The notes under the pieces were generated by a model that made no database searches, was not told where the DNA came from, and saw only the letters and a program-made list of their open reading frames with translations. DNA of 12,300 nucleotides, taken from positions 1 to 12,300 of the forward strand of contig JAGRHE010000077.1 in NCBI GenBank assembly GCA_020445165.1, written 5' to 3'. Source of the stretch: Gammaproteobacteria bacterium. Lineage in GTDB: Bacteria > Pseudomonadota > Gammaproteobacteria > Chromatiales > Sedimenticolaceae. Below, piece by piece: positions 1 to 6,491 of this stretch; positions within the stretch are counted from its first letter, which is position 1, and each line of letters opens with the position of its first letter. The translations under genes and the position numbers were made by a program.

Positions 1-1
1 C

Positions 2-130
2 TTCTCGGGCCTGGCCGTGTCGCTGATCTTCGGCCTGTTCGTGTCGACCATCCTGACCCTGATCGTGATCCCGGTGGTCTATTACGGTGTCATGCACAAG
101 CGCATGGATGCGGTATTGGCGACCGTGTGA
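2..130 (+). CDS. RND-family efflux transporter, C-terminal fragment
   Basis: This is the last 42 codons of a gene that starts left of the window, ending in TGA at 128-130. The fragment carries one strongly hydrophobic helix with the motif GLAVSLIFGLFVSTILTL followed by VIPVVYY, which is how the last transmembrane helix of inner-membrane RND pumps (AcrB/MexB and relatives) ends. It closes with a short basic cytoplasmic tail, HKRMDAVLATV. RND pumps exchange protons for drugs, metals or lipids across the envelope, working with a periplasmic adaptor and an outer-membrane channel. The substrate cannot be judged from this piece. The next gene converges on it, and a strong terminator lies about 80 bases downstream. 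Confidence 0.8.
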   Translation, partial: FSGLAVSLIFGLFVSTILTLIVIPVVYYGVMHKRMDAVLATV

Positions 131-154
131 ATGAGGTAAGAGGCGCAGCAGTGT

Positions 155-193
155 AGGTCGGGCTGCGCCCAACGACGGCAGGCGTAGCCTGCC
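155..193. repeat. REP-like intergenic hairpin pair
   Basis: Two small inverted repeats lie side by side just after the RND stop codon. One is GGGC-TGC-GCCC. The other is GGCAGGC-GTA-GCCTGCC at 177-193, a perfect 7-bp stem. The lead-in GTAGGTCGGGCTGCGCCC resembles short REP-like intergenic elements common in gammaproteobacteria. Only one copy is in the window, so repetition across the genome is an assumption. Confidence 0.3.
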
Positions 194-210
194 CTGCGCC
201 CGCCCCACAA

Positions 211-242
211 AGAACAAACCCCGCTTGAGCGGGGTTCGTTCT
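211..242. terminator. Bidirectional rho-independent terminator
   Basis: A 14-bp stem with one mismatch (211-224 with 229-242) encloses a four-base TTGA loop. The core is AACCCCGC/GCGGGGTT. On the plus strand it ends the RND operon. On the minus strand the right arm runs out through GGTTTGTTCTTTG, a usable U-rich tail, so it could also end a transcript made leftward from the 250-500 region or from the traB-like gene. Confidence 0.8.
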
Positions 243-253
243 GCACAGTTTTC

Positions 254-480
254 CGAAGGGGGTAACCTTCGCGGGAGTTTGGATTCAGTCGCCCCTTGGG
301 GAGTCCGCAGCCATGGCAGTGTTGGCGAGGCAGGCGTTATTTCCACCACCCCCTGCCTCGACCGGAGGGTAGCCACAGAGGTCCCCAAGCGGTGCGACAA
401 CGCCGATCCCTGTCGGCGGTTTTCACCGGCTCTCACCGGTATTCGAAGACTAGTGCCTGGGGGGGCTGCGCGCAGCCGGG
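254..480 (-). ncRNA. Candidate structured RNA (family not recognised, strand uncertain)
   Basis: No plausible protein is encoded here, but the interval is packed with perfect inverted repeats. These are 254-259/266-271 (CGAAGG/CCTTCG), 295-302/382-389 (an 8-bp long-range stem), 326-334/352-360 (a 9-bp stem CGAGGCAGG/CCTGCCTCG nested inside it), 401-406/413-418, 425-429/436-440 and 464-468/473-477. The nested pair, together with 313-316/372-375, would form a long bulged hairpin of about 95 bases. The minus strand is preferred because such a transcript would run into the strong terminator at 211-242. Read that way, the 401-418 hairpin exposes a hexaloop in ACAGGGAU, matching the core of the CsrA/RsmA binding consensus. 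I compared it from memory with 6S, RNase P, tmRNA, SRP RNA and common riboswitches and found no match. Confidence 0.35.
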
Positions 481-501
481 GAATTACCTAGGGGAAATCC
501 C
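479..501. promoter_or_regulatory. Operator-like imperfect palindrome around CCTAGG
   Basis: The arms GGGA.TT and AA.TCCC flank a CCTAGG core, giving a 23-base imperfect dyad. It lies between the structured-RNA candidate and the 3' end of the traB-like gene, where an operator would make sense only if the RNA region is an independent transcription unit. I infer a possible regulator site. No partner protein can be named. Confidence 0.25.
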
Positions 502-540
502 GCCCATCGCGTAACTGCATGAAATTTATCTGTTTAATCG

Positions 541-573
541 AACGGTTCCGGCCAAACTTCCCGGCTAACCGTT
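541..573. terminator. Weak stem-loop at the 3' end of the traB-like gene
   Basis: AACGGTT (541-547) pairs with AACCGTT (567-573), and CCGG (548-551) pairs with CCGG (561-564) across a two-base bulge and a nine-base loop. The right arm overlaps the last two codons and the stop of the minus-strand gene. Neither side has a T-run, so it may be an mRNA-stabilising hairpin rather than a true terminator. Confidence 0.35.
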
Positions 574-1785
574 AAGCCGGTCATAAATCAGGTAACCGGC
601 GAGATAGGTTCCGATGGCCGATCCGAGGGTGCTGAACAGAAACACCAGCAAGGTGCGCGATACCCGGTTCTTCCACCAGCCGCGCAGGCGCGTGGTGTCG
701 CTGCGCAGGCGGCTGAAATCGCCCACCCGGGGTTTGCGCAGCCACAACTCGGCTGCGGCAGTCACCATGCCGGCGCCGATGGTTGGATTGAGCGATGTGA
801 GTGGCGCGGCGATGAAGGCCGTCACCACGGTCAGCGGGTGTGCCGCAGCAAGAAGCGCACCCAGCGCCGAGAGTCCGCCGTTGATCAGCACCCAGTCGCG
901 CACCATCTGCCAGCCAAGATCCGGGTTGCGGGTGAAGCCGACGTAGAACCCCAGCAGCACGAGGCCGACGATCAGCCAGGGTATCAGGCGTGGCCAACGC
1001 GCCTTGGGCGGGACGGTCTCGAGTGTCTCCACCACTGTCGCCGGCGCCTCGGTGTCGCCGAGGTGGCGCGTGATGCCGGCCAAGTGACCGGCGCCGACCA
1101 CGGCCAGGATATGTTTGCCGGCATGCTCGCTGGCGGCCGCGCGCAGCTTGGCGGCCATGTAGCGATCGCGTTCGGCGATCAGAGGTTGGTACAGGTCATT
1201 GCGGTCGTGCGCGAACTCGGCGAATGTCGTCTCGACGACGTCACCTTCCTTCAGGTGCTCGATGTCTTCCTCGCTGACTTCTTCGCGCGAGATCAGGCTG
1301 CCGATCAGGCCGCTGAACAGCACCGCCCGGCGCCACCAGCTCAGGCTGCGCGCCGTACGGTTCAGCGTGGTACCGATCTCCCGATCGATCAGGATCACCG
1401 GCAGGCCGTGGTGGTCGGCCTGGTCGACCGCCATACGCATTTCGGCACCCGGTTCGATGCCGAGCTGTTCGCCCAGGCGTTGCTGGTAGGCAGCCATCGC
1501 CAGGTTGGCCATGACCATCGCTGCTTTGCCCTGGCGCAGTACCTGCATCAGGTCGAGTTCCGCCAGCCGGTCCGGCTGGGTCAATGCATCGAAGCGGCTC
1601 GGGCACAGCTCGATTGCCACCGCGTCGTAAACGCCGCGGTCGAGCTCGTTCTCGACCTGCATGGCACTGGTGCGTGACACGTGCGCGGTACCGAGCAGGG
1701 TGATGCGCGAATCGCCGATTACGACCTCGGTCAAAGGGGTCTCGGCCGGTGCGGATGCGTCCGCCTGCGGTTCCTGGTTCAGCAT
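565..1785 (-). CDS. TraB/PrgY-family membrane protein
   Basis: This 406-residue protein opens with a TraB domain. The family signature LLGTAHVSRTS is at 30-40, followed by AIELCPSR at 57-64, a conserved ERDRYM at 205-210 and VVGAGHLAGI at 229-238. The family also includes PrgY/TraB, which reduce pheromone activity in enterococci, and GumN-like proteins. It has been likened to metalloproteases through conserved Glu and His residues, but the bacterial chromosomal members have no settled reaction. The C-terminal third is membrane-embedded, with helices around 268-285, 302-345 and 377-402. The segment NPTIGAGM...AAAELWLRKP is typical of proteobacterial and archaeal members. The ATG start has only a weak ribosome site. 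The gene faces the RND gene and diverges from the lipoprotein gene. Confidence 0.85.
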   Translation of the reverse strand: MLNQEPQADASAPAETPLTEVVIGDSRITLLGTAHVSRTSAMQVENELDRGVYDAVAIELCPSRFDALTQPDRLAELDLMQVLRQGKAAMVMANLAMAAYQQRLGEQLGIEPGAEMRMAVDQADHHGLPVILIDREIGTTLNRTARSLSWWRRAVLFSGLIGSLISREEVSEEDIEHLKEGDVVETTFAEFAHDRNDLYQPLIAERDRYMAAKLRAAASEHAGKHILAVVGAGHLAGITRHLGDTEAPATVVETLETVPPKARWPRLIPWLIVGLVLLGFYVGFTRNPDLGWQMVRDWVLINGGLSALGALLAAAHPLTVVTAFIAAPLTSLNPTIGAGMVTAAAELWLRKPRVGDFSRLRSDTTRLRGWWKNRVSRTLLVFLFSTLGSAIGTYLAGYLIYDRLNG

Positions 1786-1988
1786 TCCGGGATCGTCCGC
1801 TGCCAGGCGGGTACGAGCCGGCTACTGTGGCTGGAGAATGGTCGAGAGCTGAGGTCGGACATGTTGGCTGGCGTGGCATCCCTGGTCTGAGCGCCGCATG
1901 ATAGCAGCCGGCAGGCGGTGCGTGTCGCTGTCCCCCAGGACTGGTCGGCGCGAGTGACAGCCGACCGCGCGCTCTTTACCATGCACGC

Positions 1989-2405
1989 ATGAAATTCCCG
2001 CAACGCATCGTCCGCCTGCTGATTCTTGTGGCACTGCTGCCACTCGCGGCCTGCCGTACCAACCCGTTCGCCGACGAGTTGCCCGAGAGCCTTACCTCCC
2101 AGGTCCGTACCTTCGAGGACATCGTGCGCTGGCGTGCGCTGCACAAGATGTACGTGTTCCAGAAGCTCGCCGATGGCGAGACGGTCGAGGTCCAGCCCGG
2201 CCTGGAGAACGTGCGTGTCACCGGTTACGAGCTGATCGAGCCGTTGAACATGGTCGAGCCGTACCGCTGGCGCCAGGCGGTCGCGATCGATTATGTGCTC
2301 ACCGACCGCCAGGTCGTGCGCCAGATCATCGACTACCAGGTCTGGGAGAGCGAGGACGAGGGCAAGACCTGGTACCGCACGACCCCGGTACCGCAGTTCC
2401 GTTGA
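1989..2405 (+). CDS. Small predicted lipoprotein of unknown function
   Basis: The 138-residue product has an N-terminal signal: basic residues at 2-9, a hydrophobic run, and the lipobox L-A-A-C with Cys22 as the lipidation site. The mature part is about 117 residues, acidic and mixed-charge, ending in VWESEDEGKTWYRTTPVPQFR. This suggests a small beta-rich periplasmic domain anchored to a membrane. I do not recognise a family. The start codon has no clear Shine-Dalgarno sequence. Its TGA overlaps the TTG start of the next gene (TTGA at 2402-2405), so the two are probably cotranscribed and translationally coupled. Confidence 0.7.
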   Translation: MKFPQRIVRLLILVALLPLAACRTNPFADELPESLTSQVRTFEDIVRWRALHKMYVFQKLADGETVEVQPGLENVRVTGYELIEPLNMVEPYRWRQAVAIDYVLTDRQVVRQIIDYQVWESEDEGKTWYRTTPVPQFR

Positions 2406-2842
2406 CGCCTGTCGCCGAGCTGGCCGCGTGCCTGGGGGGCTGGTTGCAGCAACGACTGGCGGCCGGTGACGATGGCAAGACGCTGCTGGTCGGTTTCCGG
2501 GGTGCCGAAGCCACGTTCGCTCTGGCCGCAGGCCTCGGCGGGACGAAGGACCATCCCGGGTTCAGCGCGTTCGCGCGTTACCTGCTGCACCGCCGTTTCC
2601 ACTGCGACGGCCATGCGCTGCTGCTGCCCGCCGCGCTCGCGGGGGAGGGCGTCTACCTGCTGAACGGGCAGGTCGCCGGCCAAGCCACCCAGGCCCTGTT
2701 CGCCGCCGATGGCACGGTCCGTGACTGGCGCTCCGACGATTGGCCGATCGATCGGCTGGAAGTCCCGGGCGATGCCCTGCCGGGCATTCAACGGCGCGAA
2801 ATGGAGCGCTTGTTCGAACATCTGCGGGTGCCGCCACCCTGA
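2402..2842 (+). CDS. Hypothetical protein with TTG start, coupled to the lipoprotein gene
   Basis: The 146-residue product is not recognised. It has no signal peptide and no membrane helix. The third codon positions are strongly G/C as in the neighbouring real genes, which argues that this frame is coding rather than the 162-codon minus-strand reading over the same DNA. TTG is the only sensible start because no other Met, Val (GTG) or Leu (TTG) start lies early in the frame. It overlaps the upstream stop and has no ribosome site of its own, so translation must rely on coupling. A DUF-type soluble protein is the most that can be said. Confidence 0.6.
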   Translation: MTPVAELAACLGGWLQQRLAAGDDGKTLLVGFRGAEATFALAAGLGGTKDHPGFSAFARYLLHRRFHCDGHALLLPAALAGEGVYLLNGQVAGQATQALFAADGTVRDWRSDDWPIDRLEVPGDALPGIQRREMERLFEHLRVPPP

Positions 2843-2852
2843 TGTGATCCAG

Positions 2853-2872
2853 CCTGACCGGTGCCGGTCAGG
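2853..2872. terminator. Bidirectional terminator hairpin between convergent genes
   Basis: CCTGACCG pairs perfectly with CGGTCAGG around a GTGC loop, and the plus side is followed by TTCTGT. It sits 10 bases after the stop of the TTG-start gene and 12 bases before the convergent thioredoxin-fusion stop, so it can serve both. The T-run is short. Confidence 0.6.
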
Positions 2873-2884
2873 TTCTGTCAGGAA

Positions 2885-4141
2885 TCACCCGGGCGGCGCC
2901 GCCAGCAACGGTTCCAGCGTGTCGATAACTTCTTGGCTGCTCCAGTCGAAGGCGCCGAACACCGCGTAGCGGATACGATGGTGGCGATCCAGTACCAGCG
3001 TGGTCGGAAAGGCGTAGATACCCCAGCGGCGCAGTGCCTCGCCGTCGCTGTCCATCAGCACCGGGAACTCGACCGGCTTGTCAGCGAGGAACTCGCGCAT
3101 GGTCGCGACCGTCTCGCCGACGTCGACCGCCAGGATCTCCAGTCCGTGCGGTTGCAGGCGTCGATACAGGCGCTGCAGCGACGGAATCTCCTCGACACAG
3201 GGTGGGCACCAGGTGGCCCAGAAATTCACCAGCACCACCTTGCCGCGCAGCATGGCCAGGTCGAGACTGCCGCCATCGAGTGCCGGCAACTGCAGTGCCG
3301 GCGCCTGGCGCTCGCCGGGGTAGGGCCGCAGCAGGTCGCTGCCTTCTGGTTTTTGCGGCGCGTCGATCGCCGCATCGACGGCGGCCGCCGCGCGGGGTGT
3401 CCCGCCGTATTCGTCCAGCTGGCTCATCGCCGCCTGCAGCAGTGTCGGCAGGCGAGCCGTCATCCGTGCCTCTTCCGGCGAGAAGTCCGGCCGCACATGG
3501 AACCCGTCCGACACCCCGGCCAGGCGATGCAGGAATACCGGCGCACCACCCTTCTCCAGCTCACGCACATCCTGAGCGGCGTGCCAGAAGCCAGCCGAAT
3601 CCTCCGGCTGGAGAAGGTAGGTCGGCAGGTTGCTGGCGCCCGCAACCGCCAGGTACTCGGCCGATTCGCCGCCCTGGGGTGTGCTCACGAACAGGCGCGG
3701 ACTGAAGGCGAAAAGGCCGCGCAGGTCCGGGGTGGCCCGGCCGGCCAGCTGCCAGGTGCGCACCGCGCCGAGTGCCAACGCAGCCACCCGACCCTCGGTC
3801 ATCAGGTAGACCTTCTTGCCGCTGGCGACGGCGGCATCGAGCAACGCGGCAACAGCGGCCGGGTCGACGTCGTTGAGGCTGTAGCGCCCGATCGGCAGGA
3901 ACCAGGCCGCGTGCAGATCGGCGGCCCAGACCTCGACACCCTGTTCGGCCAGGGATTTGGCCAACGTGGTTCTACGCGGCGTGGAACCGAATTCGCCGTT
4001 GATCCAGAGCAGGAGCCGGTCACCGCCGGCCGCTGACACGGTCACCGGGATCTCGTCACCATCCGGGGTGACGACCGTCCTGTCGCTGGCGTTGGCGGCG
4101 CCGCAACCCAGCATCAAGACGACGAGCAAAAGGCGCAGCAT
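2885..4141 (-). CDS. Exported fusion: hydrolase-like domain plus TlpA/ResA-type thioredoxin
   Basis: The frame is open upstream to 4510, but the real start is the ATG at 4141, which begins a signal peptide (MLRLLLVVLMLGCGAANA). Cleavage after Ala18 is likely; Cys13 is a poor alternative lipobox. The mature 400-residue protein has two parts. Residues 40-240 resemble an alpha/beta hydrolase: strand LLLWINGEFGS at 43-53, VEVWAADLH at 69-77, and a nucleophile-elbow-like VYLMTEGRVAALAL at 111-124, where the catalytic Ser is apparently Gly. A low-complexity Ala/Pro linker follows. Residues 275-418 are a TlpA/ResA thioredoxin fold with VNFWATWCPPC (redox Cys312 and Cys315) and the cis-Pro in FPTT (Pro379). 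TlpA-like proteins reduce periplasmic disulfides, for example during cytochrome c maturation. The role of the first domain is unknown. Confidence 0.75.
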   Translation of the reverse strand: MLRLLLVVLMLGCGAANASDRTVVTPDGDEIPVTVSAAGGDRLLLWINGEFGSTPRRTTLAKSLAEQGVEVWAADLHAAWFLPIGRYSLNDVDPAAVAALLDAAVASGKKVYLMTEGRVAALALGAVRTWQLAGRATPDLRGLFAFSPRLFVSTPQGGESAEYLAVAGASNLPTYLLQPEDSAGFWHAAQDVRELEKGGAPVFLHRLAGVSDGFHVRPDFSPEEARMTARLPTLLQAAMSQLDEYGGTPRAAAAVDAAIDAPQKPEGSDLLRPYPGERQAPALQLPALDGGSLDLAMLRGKVVLVNFWATWCPPCVEEIPSLQRLYRRLQPHGLEILAVDVGETVATMREFLADKPVEFPVLMDSDGEALRRWGIYAFPTTLVLDRHHRIRYAVFGAFDWSSQEVIDTLEPLLAAPPG

Positions 4142-4158
4142 GACGGGCGGTGGTCCGT

Positions 4159-4186
4159 TTGAAGGCAGGGAGCTGGACCTTATATT
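4159..4186 (+). promoter_or_regulatory. Putative sigma-70 promoter of selO
   Basis: TTGAAG at 4159-4164 and TATATT at 4181-4186 are separated by 16 bases, matching the -35 and -10 consensus at 4 and 5 of 6 positions. Transcription would begin near 4193, leaving about 54 bases before the chosen selO ATG. This AT-rich stretch lies between divergent genes and may also serve the minus-strand thioredoxin fusion. Confidence 0.5.
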
Positions 4187-4246
4187 AAAGAAACCCGTGA
4201 CGGCCACAGGTTGATAGGTTTCTCTGCGGTCACCAGGATACGCGGC

Positions 4247-5743
4247 ATGGACATGCCCACGCGCCAGCTCAATACGCTCGCATTCGACAATAGCTTCGCG
4301 CGCCTGCCCGGGGGCTATTCTGCGCGCGTACGGCCGACACCTCTGGCCGGCGCGCGCCTGGCCGCGGTCAGTCACGCGGCCTGTGAGTTGCTCGGCCTTG
4401 CACCCACGGCGTTGGCCGAGTCGCAGGCCAGGCGCTGGCTGTCCGGTGCCCAGGCATGGCCGGGCAGCGAGCCCCTGGCGATGTGCTATGCCGGGCATCA
4501 GTTCGGCCACTATGTGCCCCAGCTCGGCGACGGCCGCGCGATCGTCCTCGGCGAGGTGGTCGGTGCCGATGACCGGCGCTGGGAGCTGCAGATCAAGGGC
4601 GGCGGCCTGACTCCGTTTTCGCGCGACGGCGATGGCCGTGCGGTACTGCGTTCGTCAATTCGCGAGTACCTGTGTTCGGAGGCGATGCACGCGCTCGGCA
4701 TTCCGACCACGCGTGCCTTGTGCCTGTTCGACAGTGACGAGGAGGTCTACCGCGAACGTATCGAGCGCGGCGCATTGCTGCTGCGCATGGCGCCGAGCCA
4801 CGTGCGCTTCGGCTCGTTCGAGGTGTTCTTCCATCGCCGGCAGTACGATCGGCTGCAGCCTCTGGCCGATTACGTGATCGCACACGACTACCCGCAGCTG
4901 GCAGATGCGCAGCAACCCTACCTGGCCCTGCTGCGCGAGGTCGTCCTGCGTACCGCGCGCCTGATCGCCCAGTGGCAGCTGGTCGGCTTCGCCCATGGCG
5001 TGATGAACACCGACAACATGTCGATCCTGGGCCTGACGCTCGATTACGGCCCGTTCGGCTTCCTCGATGCCTACGACCCGGGCTTCATCTGCAACCATTC
5101 CGACTACCACGGCCGTTACGCCTTCGACCGGCAGCCGTCGGTCGGCCTGTGGAACCTGACCTGCCTTGCGCAGGCGATGCTGCCGCTGCTGCACGAAGAC
5201 GGTGATGCGGCCGCCGAGCTGGCGCGCGATGTCCTGACGGTTTACGAGCCGGAGCTGATCGCGGCCTACTCGGCCGGTATGCGCGCCAAGCTCGGATTGC
5301 GCGAGGCGCGCGCGGACGACCAGCAACTGAGTGCAGGTCTGCTCGGGGCGATGGCGGACAGCGGCGTCGATTACACCAACCTGTTCCGTGACCTGGGCCG
5401 GCTGCGTATGGATGATGCCGGTGCTGATGCGCCGCTGCGCGACCGTTTCATCGACCGCGCGGCTTTCGATCGCTGGGCCGGCGAGTATCGCGCCCGCCTG
5501 CGCAGCGAAGGCAGCGATGATGCCGTCCGGCGCGCGGCGATGGATGCGGTCAACCCGCGCTACATCCTGCGCAACTATCTTGCACAGCAGGCCATCGAAC
5601 AGGCCGAGCAGGGGGATTTCGCCGAGGTCGACCGGCTGATGAGCCTGCTTTCACGCCCGTTCGACGAACAGCCGCAGTTCGGGTCCTATGCCGCACAGCC
5701 GCCCGATTGGGCGCAGCAAATCGAGGTAAGCTGTTCGTCGTGA
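4247..5743 (+). CDS. selO: Protein adenylyltransferase SelO (YdiU)
   Basis: SelO is a pseudokinase-fold enzyme that transfers AMP from ATP to Ser/Thr/Tyr of target proteins and is tied to redox-stress responses. The 498-residue product matches the family along its length: FDNSFARLPGGYS near the start, the GHQFGHYVPQLGDGRA block at 83-98, IKGGGLTPFSRDGDGRAVLR with the nucleotide-contacting Lys117, Glu140 in RSSIREYL, HGVMNTDNMSI at 250-260, and DYGPFGFLD with the metal-binding Asp266. It ends in SCSS. Cys496 occupies the place of selenocysteine in animal SelO, the usual bacterial form. The ATG at 4247 is preferred over TTG at 4211 because AGGA lies 8 bases before it. The following gene is 42 bases downstream on the same strand, probably cotranscribed. 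Confidence 0.95.
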   Translation: MDMPTRQLNTLAFDNSFARLPGGYSARVRPTPLAGARLAAVSHAACELLGLAPTALAESQARRWLSGAQAWPGSEPLAMCYAGHQFGHYVPQLGDGRAIVLGEVVGADDRRWELQIKGGGLTPFSRDGDGRAVLRSSIREYLCSEAMHALGIPTTRALCLFDSDEEVYRERIERGALLLRMAPSHVRFGSFEVFFHRRQYDRLQPLADYVIAHDYPQLADAQQPYLALLREVVLRTARLIAQWQLVGFAHGVMNTDNMSILGLTLDYGPFGFLDAYDPGFICNHSDYHGRYAFDRQPSVGLWNLTCLAQAMLPLLHEDGDAAAELARDVLTVYEPELIAAYSAGMRAKLGLREARADDQQLSAGLLGAMADSGVDYTNLFRDLGRLRMDDAGADAPLRDRFIDRAAFDRWAGEYRARLRSEGSDDAVRRAAMDAVNPRYILRNYLAQQAIEQAEQGDFAEVDRLMSLLSRPFDEQPQFGSYAAQPPDWAQQIEVSCSS

Positions 5744-5785
5744 GAGCGGCAGCCATCCCGCTACAGAATCCGTCCCGAAAGGCCG

Positions 5786-6463
5786 ATGACCATTCCCTTC
5801 AGTGAACTGCCCGGGCGCCACGAGCGCCACCTGCGCCGCCGGATCGGCAATGCCCTGTTCGGTGAGCGCAGTGTCGCCGCCGATGACGAGCGCCTGCTCG
5901 AGGCACAGCGCCTCGATCACGAGGAACTGCTGGCATTCCTGGGCGAGCTGCGCGACACCGTGCAACGCGCCGTCGACCTGAAACCGAACGAGGAAAGCAC
6001 GGTCATCCTCGGTCTCAAGGAATCACTGGACCGGCTCTACGAAACCTCGGTCGGACTGGCCGAGGAGCACGACGGCAACCGGGCGGCCATCGCGCAGCTG
6101 ATCGAGGTGATCATGCGCAATGTCGAACGCGGTGCCATGGGCGATCCGCAGGCGATCGATGAACTGGCCCAGGAACGCCAGGCGCGCGCAGCACATTTCT
6201 CTTTGCTGCGCTGGCCCCTGGTTGCCGACCTTTTGCATCCGCAGTCGGTGATCGAGCCGGGCGACCTGGCGCCGACGCTGCTTTCTGCCGACGAGGAAGA
6301 ACTGGCCGCGGCCCTGCAGCTGTTCGATCTGGCCCAGCTGTCAGAGCTGCATCGTGACGCCGACCAGCGCCTGAGCAGCACTGACGATGTGCCGGATTCG
6401 GCGCGCGCGCGTCTGCAGCAGATCGTGGCCCAACTGCAGCAGCTGCGAAGGATGGCCCACTAG
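5786..6463 (+). CDS. Hypothetical helical protein downstream of selO
   Basis: The 225-residue product is not recognised. It is predicted mostly alpha-helical and rich in Glu, Arg, Leu and Ala. It has heptad-like stretches around 35-110 (ERLLEAQRLDHEELLAFL onward) and 195-225 (ARLQQIVAQLQQLRRM), and no signal peptide or membrane segment, so a cytoplasmic coiled-coil protein is likely. The frame continues in phase from selO through its TGA, but no start codon precedes the ATG at 5786, which has GAAAGG just upstream. It may be cotranscribed with selO. A functional link is not established. Confidence 0.6.
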   Translation: MTIPFSELPGRHERHLRRRIGNALFGERSVAADDERLLEAQRLDHEELLAFLGELRDTVQRAVDLKPNEESTVILGLKESLDRLYETSVGLAEEHDGNRAAIAQLIEVIMRNVERGAMGDPQAIDELAQERQARAAHFSLLRWPLVADLLHPQSVIEPGDLAPTLLSADEEELAAALQLFDLAQLSELHRDADQRLSSTDDVPDSARARLQQIVAQLQQLRRMAH

Positions 6464-6468
6464 CACCT

Positions 6469-6487
6469 GGTGTCAGGCCCTGACGCC
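6469..6487. terminator. Stem-loop between convergent genes
   Basis: GGTGTCA pairs with TGACGCC (one G-U) around a GGCCC loop in the 28-base gap between two convergent stop codons. There is no T-run, so termination strength is doubtful. Confidence 0.35.
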
Positions 6488-6491
6488 GGGC

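Noticed and set aside
225..514. Two overlapping plus-strand open frames of 72-88 codons
   Set aside because: They start within or near the terminator hairpin, have no ribosome site or family features, and lie on the inverted-repeat-rich region better read as RNA.
2333..2821. 162-codon minus-strand open frame opposite the TTG-start gene
   Set aside because: Codon third positions favour the plus frame, and the minus translation looks like antisense text.
2861..4036. 391-codon plus-strand open frame
   Set aside because: It is the reverse of the thioredoxin-fusion gene, with Arg/Gln/His-rich composition and no recognisable motif.
4211..4246. TTG start for selO 12 codons upstream
   Set aside because: The ATG at 4247 has AGGA at proper spacing, and the conserved SelO N-terminus begins just after it.
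4142..4510. Upstream extension of the thioredoxin fusion on the minus strand
   Set aside because: It is antisense to the conserved start of selO and precedes a clear signal peptide beginning at 4141.
5741..5785. Possible selenocysteine read-through of the selO TGA into the next gene
   Set aside because: The selO tail already has the Cys-Ser-Ser ending that replaces selenocysteine in bacterial SelO, and no SECIS-like hairpin is evident after the TGA.
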